34,075 nucleotides of DNA from Chitinophaga pinensis (GTDB taxonomy: Bacteria > Bacteroidota > Bacteroidia > Flavobacteriales > Flavobacteriaceae): positions 1-34,075 of the forward strand of contig CALPNL020000001.1 of assembly GCA_943324925.2 (NCBI GenBank). Reading direction: 5' to 3'. This document shows, piece by piece, positions 25,952-33,055 of the stretch (positions are counted from its first letter, which is position 1; each line of letters begins with the position of its first letter). The translations under genes and the position numbers were made by a program. The notes below the pieces were generated by a model. The model was not told the origin of the DNA. It made no database searches and saw nothing but the letters and a program-made list of their open reading frames with translations.

Positions 25952-26146
25952 CTATTTTGAATTTTTTCTTGCTTCGAATTTTTTTGCATAATGTCTTCTA
26001 AAGAAAAACATAAGCAATGATAGTGAGGCAATACCAAAAAAAAGTAAATGCTCTTGAGAGTCGGGGTTCCAAACATCTAATGCCTTGTATACAAAAAAAA
26101 CGGCTGCAAAAAGATAAATGTAAGGGGTGTATTTTAAATATTTCAT
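25952..26146 (-). CDS. 64-residue membrane protein in the lptC operon, function unknown
   Basis: It has two predicted membrane segments (about 5-22 and 33-49) around a short polar turn (DVWNPDSQEH) and a very basic tail (RRHYAKKFEARKNSK) that should face the cytoplasm. I do not recognise a family. It sits 12 bases after the lptC stop and three bases before the CNNM-type gene on the same strand, so it is almost certainly translated as part of this operon. Confidence 0.75.
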   Translation of the reverse strand: MKYLKYTPYIYLFAAVFFVYKALDVWNPDSQEHLLFFGIASLSLLMFFFRRHYAKKFEARKNSK

Positions 26147-26158
26147 TATAAATAATTA

Positions 26159-26713
26159 TTAATTAGCCTGATCAATTTCTCCGGTGATGCTTTGGGAATT
26201 AACAATTTTAAAATCTTTGCTAAAATCAATTCCTTCGCCGTAAGAAACTCCTTTCGGGTCTGTAAATTTAAACTTTTTTTCGGTATAAAACCACTCATTT
26301 TTTTGATCAAAATACAACTGAGAAGTTTCTAATACTTGTCCCATTTCATTCGTGATTCGCACATTTCCCTGCAAGTCTATTAAGTTTGGGACTTTATAGG
26401 AAACTGCATAATTTGAGGTTACAAAAGTTCTTTTATTATTTATGTCAAATAAAGTTACGTTTATGCCTTTAGGAAATTCAGTAAACGGAAAGGTCACCGA
26501 GGCATAATCTAACATTTTAGGACTAATCAATATTGATTTTATTCTACCGGAATCGGTATATTTCATATTAAAATCGTCAGCCTCACCACTAGGAGCAAAT
26601 TCTGAAAAATTTTGTTTTTGGACTTCCTTAAAATTACTTTCACAAGAAAAAAAAGCCATTACTAAAAGCAGTAAAAGAGTACTATTTCTAATAGAGAATT
26701 TATTGAAAGTCAT
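26159..26713 (-). CDS. lptC: LPS export periplasmic protein LptC
   Basis: Component of the Lpt bridge that moves lipopolysaccharide from the LptBFG exporter to LptA and the outer membrane. The N-terminus is a lipoprotein-like signal (LLLLLVMAFFSC, Cys24) rather than the simple anchor of E. coli LptC. The rest is a beta-jellyroll pattern: YTDSGRIKSILISPKML, YPFTEFP-like segment, LQGNVRITNEMGQVLETSQLYFDQKNEW-type repeats and GEGIDFSKDFK. The VRITNEMG and LETSQLYFD blocks are the best family marks. The 184-residue length is normal. It sits in an operon between the barrel gene and the small membrane protein. Confidence 0.88.
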   Translation of the reverse strand: MTFNKFSIRNSTLLLLLVMAFFSCESNFKEVQKQNFSEFAPSGEADDFNMKYTDSGRIKSILISPKMLDYASVTFPFTEFPKGINVTLFDINNKRTFVTSNYAVSYKVPNLIDLQGNVRITNEMGQVLETSQLYFDQKNEWFYTEKKFKFTDPKGVSYGEGIDFSKDFKIVNSQSITGEIDQAN

Positions 26714-26764
26714 AATTTAGGACAATTTAAATCTAAAAAAAATCAAATTAGACTACTATTAATT

Positions 26765-28024
26765 CTAATAGAAACGTCTTTTTTGGAACCATTTATCATT
26801 TAGTGATAGTCCGATGGAAATATTAGTATAATTTTCCTGTACTAAATTAGCCGAAGTTGTTCCTCTTTGACCGTACTCCAAACCAATATTAATATTGGAA
26901 AACACACCCATAAGTGGCAAGCCAACACCGGCAGTTACTGCGTAATCTTTTATGGAAGTAGAGTTGATAATTAATCCGGTATTTTCATATCTCAAACCAC
27001 CTCTATAAATAATTTTTTCATAGTATTTTGAGAAGGAGTTATAATTTGGGATGTAAAATCCACCTAGAGAAATTCTTGTCGAATTTTCATAATTTACATT
27101 ATTTATGTCGTTGAATCTGTTGCCCATGTCACTGCTTTTTTGGAAGGTAACTTCCGTTCCTAGCATCCATTTTTTACTTTCACTTACACCAAAACCTACT
27201 GCAAATTTTGAAGGTAAGGTTATAGTAGTATTGGCAACATCAACATCTAAAGGCTGCACAAGAATTTCAGCTCCTGATGAGGAATATTGAATAGTAGCAA
27301 TATTTCTTGAGTTGGAAGAACTTAATTTAGAATCGGGAGAATACGTTAAACTTGCGAACCAATTGATTTTTTTATTAATTGGGGTGGTAAAGTTAATACC
27401 TGCATTCAAAGTTCCTCCGTTAATGTCAGAAAGATTTTTCTCTCTTGAGCCGTATTGTATTCCATCAATAAATCGGAAAGAATAAGTTTGAATTTTACCA
27501 AAATTATAACTATAATCAATTCCTACGCTCAATTTTTTTGTTAATGAATAACCAATCCCAAAAAAGACTTTATTGATACCCCCAGTTCCTGAAAATTGTT
27601 TAATTTCTTCAGGACTAGTTGCTGTTGCCGCAATATTTGATTGAATATTATAACCAACAGAAGAGAAAGGCATTAAACCAAATCCCACTCCAATTTTCCC
27701 CAAAGGAAGACCTACTGCTAGGTAATCCATTGCAGTTCTTCTTGCTTTTTCATTTTGAGAATTGGTAGACAAATCAGTGGTTAGGTAAGTACCCCCTAGA
27801 GAAAAGGTAGTCAATTTTAGATTAGAATAAGAAGCAGGATTTTGAAAATTTAAGTGGATACTATCCGAGAAAATTGTCAAACCTCCCATTGCTCGATTTT
27901 CTGCAGTCCCTTTAAATTTTACGTCTCCAATTCCATAAAAAGAATAGGGTGAAGAAGTCCCTTGTTGGGCAAATGAAATTAAAGTAAAAAATAAAAAAGC
28001 GGGTACTATAAGTTTTTTAATCAT
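26765..28024 (-). CDS. Outer-membrane beta-barrel protein, FadL/PorV-like, function unknown
   Basis: A 419-residue protein with a signal peptide (about 1-19, ending LISFAQ) followed by many amphipathic strands, glycine-rich turns and aromatic residues, ending in YTNISIGLSLNDKWFQKRRFY. The N-terminal SSPYSFYGIGDVKFKGTAENRAMGG and NFQNPASYS blocks resemble barrels of the FadL/PorV type, where such a segment plugs the pore. Its ATG overlaps the coaX stop by 8 bases (28017-28024), so translation is probably coupled. The conserved company of coaX and lptC suggests an envelope role. The transported substrate, if any, is unknown. Confidence 0.78.
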   Translation of the reverse strand: MIKKLIVPAFLFFTLISFAQQGTSSPYSFYGIGDVKFKGTAENRAMGGLTIFSDSIHLNFQNPASYSNLKLTTFSLGGTYLTTDLSTNSQNEKARRTAMDYLAVGLPLGKIGVGFGLMPFSSVGYNIQSNIAATATSPEEIKQFSGTGGINKVFFGIGYSLTKKLSVGIDYSYNFGKIQTYSFRFIDGIQYGSREKNLSDINGGTLNAGINFTTPINKKINWFASLTYSPDSKLSSSNSRNIATIQYSSSGAEILVQPLDVDVANTTITLPSKFAVGFGVSESKKWMLGTEVTFQKSSDMGNRFNDINNVNYENSTRISLGGFYIPNYNSFSKYYEKIIYRGGLRYENTGLIINSTSIKDYAVTAGVGLPLMGVFSNINIGLEYGQRGTTSANLVQENYTNISIGLSLNDKWFQKRRFY

Positions 28025-28778
28025 TTTTGATTTTGTGTTGAAATGTTTGATTCAAACTCTCTAAAAGGAAATTTGAATTGGCAAATATGGTATTTTTTAA
28101 TCGTTTAGCCAAAAATTCTGTGTCTCCACCAGTTAAAATTATAATAAATTTAGGATAAACGCCTTCATATTGAGAAATAAAACCTTCCATTTCGTTTATT
28201 ACGCCATTTATTACACCTGAATTAATAGCTTCAAAAGTAGAATTACCAATAATAGGGATCGCATCGGATTCAGAATTTTGTCCTTTTATCGATTCCAAGG
28301 TCACCAAGGGTAATTTTGCGGTATAATTGTGTAGTGATTCAAATCTCAATCGGATTCCAGGTGAAATTGCACCACCGAGATAATTGTCATTTTCATCAAT
28401 AAAATCATAAGTGATACAAGTACCCGCATCAATTACTAATCGATTTTGATTAGGGTATTTTAATACCGCTCCACTAGCCAAAACCATTCGGTCAATCCCT
28501 AAAGTGTTGGGCGTTGAATATTTGTTTTCAAAGGGAAGAGGCGAATCTGATGAAATAAAATGAATATTGACTTGATTTTCAAATTCTAAAAAGGCTTCTT
28601 TTGGTATATTCCCAACTGAAGCAACCACCAATTCTGTAGCTTTTTTATATTTATTTAAAATAAAATGCAGCTCATTTCGAAGCTCCTTACTGCTAAAATG
28701 AAACTGTTCTAAAAGGGTATTCCCCTCAAATACAGCTACTTTAATCCTAGTATTTCCGATATCGACTGCTAAAAGCAT
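28017..28778 (-). CDS. coaX: Type III pantothenate kinase
   Basis: Phosphorylates pantothenate in the first step of coenzyme A synthesis, in the cytoplasm. Members of this ASKHA-fold family are not inhibited by CoA and usually need a monovalent cation. The phosphate-binding DIGNTRIK (residues 6-13, Asp6) is at the N-terminus. GIDRM (94-98) contacts pantothenate, DAGTCITYD (117-125) is the second phosphate motif, and GGAISPG (135-141) follows. The 253-residue length is standard. It is the first gene of the minus-strand envelope operon and overlaps the downstream barrel gene by 8 bases. Confidence 0.95.
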   Translation of the reverse strand: MLLAVDIGNTRIKVAVFEGNTLLEQFHFSSKELRNELHFILNKYKKATELVVASVGNIPKEAFLEFENQVNIHFISSDSPLPFENKYSTPNTLGIDRMVLASGAVLKYPNQNRLVIDAGTCITYDFIDENDNYLGGAISPGIRLRFESLHNYTAKLPLVTLESIKGQNSESDAIPIIGNSTFEAINSGVINGVINEMEGFISQYEGVYPKFIIILTGGDTEFLAKRLKNTIFANSNFLLESLNQTFQHKIKND

Positions 28779-28831
28779 AATTTATAATTAGAAGCGGTAA
28801 AGGTACGAATTGATTTTTTTTAATAATTGTT

Positions 28832-28861
28832 TTGTATAAATTAAAATTCGCCCTATATTTG
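28832..28861 (+). promoter_or_regulatory. Bacteroidota-type promoter for tRNA-Phe
   Basis: TTG (28832-28834) and TATATTTG (28854-28861) are 19 bases apart, a full consensus match. The tRNA begins 14 bases after the -7 box. Confidence 0.75.
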
Positions 28862-28875
28862 CCCCCGCTAAGCAA

Positions 28876-28948
28876 GGTACCTTAGCTCAGATGGTAGAGC
28901 AATGGACTGAAAATCCATGTGTCCCTGGTTCGATCCCTGGAGGTACCA
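28876..28948 (+). tRNA. tRNA-Phe (anticodon GAA)
   Basis: A 73-base cloverleaf. The acceptor stem is GGTACCT / AGGTACC (28876-28882 and 28941-28947) with discriminator A28948. The D stem is GCTC / GAGC (28885-28888 and 28897-28900), the anticodon stem is ATGGA / TCCAT (28902-28906 and 28914-28918), and the anticodon GAA is at 28909-28911. The T arm CCTGG-TTCGATC-CCTGG (28924-28940) has a U-U opposition at its middle pair (28926 and 28938). CCA is not encoded. Confidence 0.97.
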
Positions 28949-28950
28949 CA

Positions 28951-28987
28951 AAAACCCCTCATAGTCTATAGATTATTAGGGGTTTTT
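28951..28987 (+). terminator. Terminator after tRNA-Phe
   Basis: AAAACCCCT / AGGGGTTTT (28951-28959 and 28978-28986) with an 18-base loop, followed by more T. It starts two bases after the mature tRNA end. Confidence 0.85.
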
Positions 28988-29002
28988 TGTTTTTGTATAA
29001 AT

Positions 29003-29033
29003 AAAAAAACCACCTGCCGAAACAGATGGTTTT
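29003..29033 (-). terminator. Terminator of the starch-utilisation operon
   Basis: On the minus strand AAAACCATCTG pairs with CAGGTGGTTTT (complements of 29023-29033 and 29006-29016) with one G-U pair, followed by a T run (complement of 29003-29009). It lies just after the alpha-amylase stop. Confidence 0.85.
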
Positions 29034-29055
29034 AATAACAACTAACAAAAATAAA

Positions 29056-31911
29056 TTATTTTTTTACTAACTTTAAAGTAACTTCTCTATCGCTAGTGTC
29101 TGTAACCTTAACAAGATAAATCCCATTGTTTAAATCGCCAATTTCAAATTGAGATTCACTACTAAAATTACTTTTAAAAATTTTCACCAATTGTCCCGTC
29201 ATAGAATAAATTTCAACATTAGTGGTAGTTGCACTTAATGTGAAATAATTTGAAGTAGGATTTGGAGAAAGGCTTATCGCTTTAGTAATTTCATTGTCAT
29301 TGACACTTAAAGCAGGTAGTTTATTTCCATAAACAAAGTACTGACCCGCATTAATAGCAATAGGAGCGTTTACATCGGTAACGTTAATGCTTGAATTATC
29401 CATCAAATTATACCATGTCCCAGTATACGGGAATGAGGGTACTACAGTTAAATTGGCTACAGAAAAGTTTGCCAATACCACCACGTTTTTCAATTGAGTA
29501 GACGGCAAAGCATTATCAAATATGTAAATTCTTTGCTTCACATTATTTCCATCAGGGCTAATAGCATAACTGCCTTCAAAAACCGGTTCGTTAATTTTTA
29601 AAGCGTTCATTTTAGCCCAATCGTTGTAAATTTTAGCCCTTTCGGTTACTCCCAACCAGTTTCCAGTCCATTGAGGCTGCGGCTTGGTGTTCAACTTGCA
29701 ATCTCCAGGTGTAGGATCAGATTCGGTATTTACGCTCCCATTGTTACAGTCGTAAATAGAATTTTGCATCCCTAAAGCAGCAAAATGCCATATCATTTTT
29801 GGCCCTGGAACTAATAATGAGGTAGCTCCAATTGCTGACATTCTTCCTAAAGCGTTGTTCAAATTTCCAAATGGAGAAGCCGTTCCGCCAGAATTTCCAT
29901 AAGTCATCGCACTGTACATTAATCTTTCTTTATCATGACTTTCTGGATAACCCATTACCCTTTTTCCTAAAAATCCGGTGTGAGCATCACTACCAATTCT
30001 ATAAATATCTGCTCCATTAGCAAAACCTTCAATAAGTTGGGTATAAGCATAAGTCATCTCGCTCCACATCATTACCCCTTTACTTGGCGTCTCTGATAAT
30101 CTGTAATTTGCCCATTCTTTTTCTTCGTTATCAGAACCTAAATGCTCGAAAATAGCATAATGAGTTGGATCTAAACCCCAAGAATAATCAGCATAATTTT
30201 TCAAAACATCTACTCTATCTTGCTGATAAGCATTCGTATTGGCATCGCTACCGGTAGCATTTTGCGTAAAGCCTTTGGTCAAATCCCAACGAAATCCATC
30301 TATTTTAAACTCTTCAATCCATTGTTTAATTACTCGTTTAACATACGTTTGAGTACGGGATTGTTGGTGATTAAAATCATTCCCCACACTATAACTATGT
30401 GTTGCAACCATGTTAAAATAGGGACTGTCGGATGCAGGTCCGCCCCAGCCATCACCATCTGGATCATTCATCCACATTCTATTCATTGCGTTTCTTCCAA
30501 AGGCATGGTTTAATGCTATATCTAGAATTACCGCTATGCCGTTTTGGTGACATAAATCTACAAATTCCTTCATTTTCTCTTTAGGACCGTAGAATTTATC
30601 TAAAGCCATATGATACGAAGTGTTGTAGCCCCAACTTTCATTTCCTTCAAATTCCATTACGGGCATTAATTGAATGGCATTTACTTTTAGATTTTTGAAA
30701 TAATTAATTCTATTAATCAATCCTTGAAAACTTCTAGTATCATCGAAATCTCTTATCAAAACTTCATAAACTATTAAATCTTCTTTTTTAGGTTTGTTAA
30801 AATTGGTTACCTGCCAATTGTAAGGCGATTCTCCAGTTTTTAACACCGTAACTTCTCTTTCTTGACCAGAAGGGTAAGCAGGAAGATTTGGATAATTAGA
30901 AGCTGGAATATAGGGATCATCAAATGGCGATAAAACTAAAGTTGAATAAGGATCTGCCGTTTTTACAAACACTGGGGAACCAACGATTGGAGTCATGTCT
31001 ACCACCCAATATTGGTAATTGTAATTTACTCCAGGCGTTAGACCTGTTAATTCTAACCAAAATTTACCTGAAGCAGGATCTTTTTTCATTGCAAAATTAA
31101 TCGTAGGTTGGTAGTTGTTAAAGCTTCCTGCCACATAAACAAAATCTTTTCCAGGGGCGTCTACTACCAAAGTTGCCTTAGACGTATCTGAATTATAATT
31201 TATTCCATCTACTAATGTGTTTGATGGTAGTGCTTGATTTACTGTACCCGGATTAACCAATACATTAAAAAACTTAGATTGAGTAGCTCCTCCTAAGGAA
31301 ATAACCAATTCATAGTTTTGGTTAGTTGTAATATTGGAGTGAGTATAAGAATAGGTTGAAGCGCTTGACACCGTATTGATACTAACTCCGTTTGCCTTTA
31401 AGTTATAACTAGCATTACCGCCGGTATTATTAGCAGAAATAGATAGACTTCCTCCAGAATTTATTATTGTGGTACTGTTTATAGTTGGCTGAACCAATGT
31501 AGATTGGAATGCACCAACATTTAATTCTAAATCTACTGTTTGAGCTGTACCCGTATCACTTCTAAAAACTAAATTGATTTTTGTAACAGCCCCTGTGGTA
31601 ACTCCATAATAGGAAAGAATGGTAGGAGATAATGTTAATCTATATATATTTCCTGAAACTAAAGTCAATGCAGGCTGAGTGGTATTATTTCCCCAACTCC
31701 CTAATACATTTGACCAAGCAGTTCCATTTAAAGTAACTCCTGTGTGCGCATATATCGTTCCGGTGTAGGCAGCTAATCCCGTTCCAGTTTTATCAAATAA
31801 AATCGTTGCCGACTGATTTGATTCTGGGGTGACCCCACCTTGCCAAGACACTTGTGAAAAGCCAAGACTACTAATAAATAGAAAAATAAAAAAAAGGTAT
31901 AGATTTTTCAT
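29056..31911 (-). CDS. Secreted GH13 alpha-amylase with C-terminal T9SS sorting domain
   Basis: Extracellular alpha-glucan hydrolase of 951 residues. Signal peptide 1-19. A beta-sandwich region (about 22-140) and a second Ig-like region (about 141-220) precede a CBM48/E-set-like domain (about 240-330). The GH13 barrel spans about 375-780. Its conserved regions are visible: Asp464/His469 in DIALNH, nucleophile Asp543 in GFRWDLTKGF, acid/base Glu589 in FEHLG, and His659/Asp660 in ESHDKER. A C-terminal beta domain (about 790-865) and a type A T9SS sorting domain (about 878-951, SLSPNPTSNYF to LKLVKK) follow. It is the last gene of the susD-susE operon, 64 bases after susE, with a hairpin between them. 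Confidence 0.93.
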   Translation of the reverse strand: MKNLYLFFIFLFISSLGFSQVSWQGGVTPESNQSATILFDKTGTGLAAYTGTIYAHTGVTLNGTAWSNVLGSWGNNTTQPALTLVSGNIYRLTLSPTILSYYGVTTGAVTKINLVFRSDTGTAQTVDLELNVGAFQSTLVQPTINSTTIINSGGSLSISANNTGGNASYNLKANGVSINTVSSASTYSYTHSNITTNQNYELVISLGGATQSKFFNVLVNPGTVNQALPSNTLVDGINYNSDTSKATLVVDAPGKDFVYVAGSFNNYQPTINFAMKKDPASGKFWLELTGLTPGVNYNYQYWVVDMTPIVGSPVFVKTADPYSTLVLSPFDDPYIPASNYPNLPAYPSGQEREVTVLKTGESPYNWQVTNFNKPKKEDLIVYEVLIRDFDDTRSFQGLINRINYFKNLKVNAIQLMPVMEFEGNESWGYNTSYHMALDKFYGPKEKMKEFVDLCHQNGIAVILDIALNHAFGRNAMNRMWMNDPDGDGWGGPASDSPYFNMVATHSYSVGNDFNHQQSRTQTYVKRVIKQWIEEFKIDGFRWDLTKGFTQNATGSDANTNAYQQDRVDVLKNYADYSWGLDPTHYAIFEHLGSDNEEKEWANYRLSETPSKGVMMWSEMTYAYTQLIEGFANGADIYRIGSDAHTGFLGKRVMGYPESHDKERLMYSAMTYGNSGGTASPFGNLNNALGRMSAIGATSLLVPGPKMIWHFAALGMQNSIYDCNNGSVNTESDPTPGDCKLNTKPQPQWTGNWLGVTERAKIYNDWAKMNALKINEPVFEGSYAISPDGNNVKQRIYIFDNALPSTQLKNVVVLANFSVANLTVVPSFPYTGTWYNLMDNSSINVTDVNAPIAINAGQYFVYGNKLPALSVNDNEITKAISLSPNPTSNYFTLSATTTNVEIYSMTGQLVKIFKSNFSSESQFEIGDLNNGIYLVKVTDTSDREVTLKLVKK

Positions 31912-31928
31912 GGTGTTTTGATATTATA

Positions 31929-31956
31929 AAAAGGGCTTTCATAAGAAAGCCCTTTT
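31929..31956 (-). terminator. Hairpin between the susE-like and amylase genes
   Basis: A perfect 12-bp stem AAAAGGGCTTTC / GAAAGCCCTTTT (31929-31940 and 31945-31956) with an ATAA loop. The tail on the minus strand (TATAATAT) is not a good U tract, so it may act as a partial terminator or as a 3' stabiliser of the upstream message. No promoter was recognised between it and the amylase start. Confidence 0.6.
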
Positions 31957-31975
31957 ATATAAATAATAAAATAAA

Positions 31976-33025
31976 TTATTGGATTGTGTAAGTGTAAACT
32001 CTTGGGTTACTTAAGTCTAAAGTAATTGTTTTAGTTCCCGCTGGAGTACTGATGTTAGTTCCACCTTCGTCAAGTGAACCATCAGCTCCTGTATCTCCAT
32101 AGTTTAAAGTCCAAGCTCCATTAGCTCTGAATTTCATTCCATCGTTTGGAGCAGATTGAGCAGATAATGTTACTGTTACAGTCCACTTTCTAGTCGTTGG
32201 ATTGTAAGTCATTGGAGTATCTGTTCCCCAACCACCTGGAGTACCGTTTCCGATAATAGCCCAAGTTGTTCTTTCTTGAGAATAAGTAAGTGCAGTTGTA
32301 TTGGCTTTCAATCTGTAGTATCCAGCTGGTACAGCGTTACAATTTACCTCATTTGTTAATCTCAATTTGTTAGTGAATGTTCCGTCATCACCCCAATCGT
32401 CATTACCCCAGTTGAAGTTTCCTGCGTTATCAGGAGCAACAAATTTAAATCCACCATCTAACCATACATAACCTTCATAGTTAGTTTGTCCGTAACCAGC
32501 AGAAGCTAATTTAGCAGCCGTTCCTGGTGTCCATCCTTGGTGATTTCCTGGTACTGCAATAGTTGGTAAAGCAGTAGTATAAGGAGTGATTAACACATTG
32601 ATAGTGTTTGAATATTGAACTACACTTCCTACAGCCGCTTTAACACGAATATCAATACTTCCTTGAGTGAATGGTCTTAAACCTGCAGAAAGAACTGCTC
32701 CGTTTAAATCAGCAACGCTCCAAGTAAGGTTAGTAGCAGTTGTAGTTCCAGCTGGAGTAATAGCAGCAAAACTAGTTCCTGTTACAGCAATTTCTACTGT
32801 GTAATCCACTTGTGTTGGAGTGGTGAAGTCAGCAGCGCTCCATGTCATTGTAATGGCAGGGTTAGTTGCTAAAGCAGGAGTTAATACTGTTGAAGCTCCT
32901 GTTTGTGGTGTTAATATTGAGAAACTACCTTTAGCTTGTGCTAATTGGTAATTTTGTTCATCCGAACAAGATCCTAAAGTTGCAAATACGATTGCAGCTA
33001 TGATAATTTTAAATGTATTTTTCAT
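31976..33025 (-). CDS. SusE/SusF-family starch-binding outer-membrane lipoprotein
   Basis: A 349-residue lipoprotein with signal peptide and lipobox ending at Cys20 (FATLGSC). The following SDEQN resembles the acidic lipoprotein export signal that sends Bacteroidota lipoproteins to the cell surface. An Ig-like domain spans about 33-148 (SusE N-terminal type). Two starch-binding modules follow: about 155-248 (PGNHQGWTP, GYVWLDGGFKFVAP) and about 253-349 (WAIIGNGTPGGWGTDTPM, DGMKFRANGAWTLNYGD). The Trp residues in these blocks are the likely sugar-stacking residues. It lies 30 bases after susD and ahead of the amylase gene. SusE and SusF differ mainly in module number; with two modules this is closer to SusE. 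Confidence 0.88.
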   Translation of the reverse strand: MKNTFKIIIAAIVFATLGSCSDEQNYQLAQAKGSFSILTPQTGASTVLTPALATNPAITMTWSAADFTTPTQVDYTVEIAVTGTSFAAITPAGTTTATNLTWSVADLNGAVLSAGLRPFTQGSIDIRVKAAVGSVVQYSNTINVLITPYTTALPTIAVPGNHQGWTPGTAAKLASAGYGQTNYEGYVWLDGGFKFVAPDNAGNFNWGNDDWGDDGTFTNKLRLTNEVNCNAVPAGYYRLKANTTALTYSQERTTWAIIGNGTPGGWGTDTPMTYNPTTRKWTVTVTLSAQSAPNDGMKFRANGAWTLNYGDTGADGSLDEGGTNISTPAGTKTITLDLSNPRVYTYTIQ

Positions 33026-33055
33026 TTTAAATATTTTTTTATTAAACTATAATTT

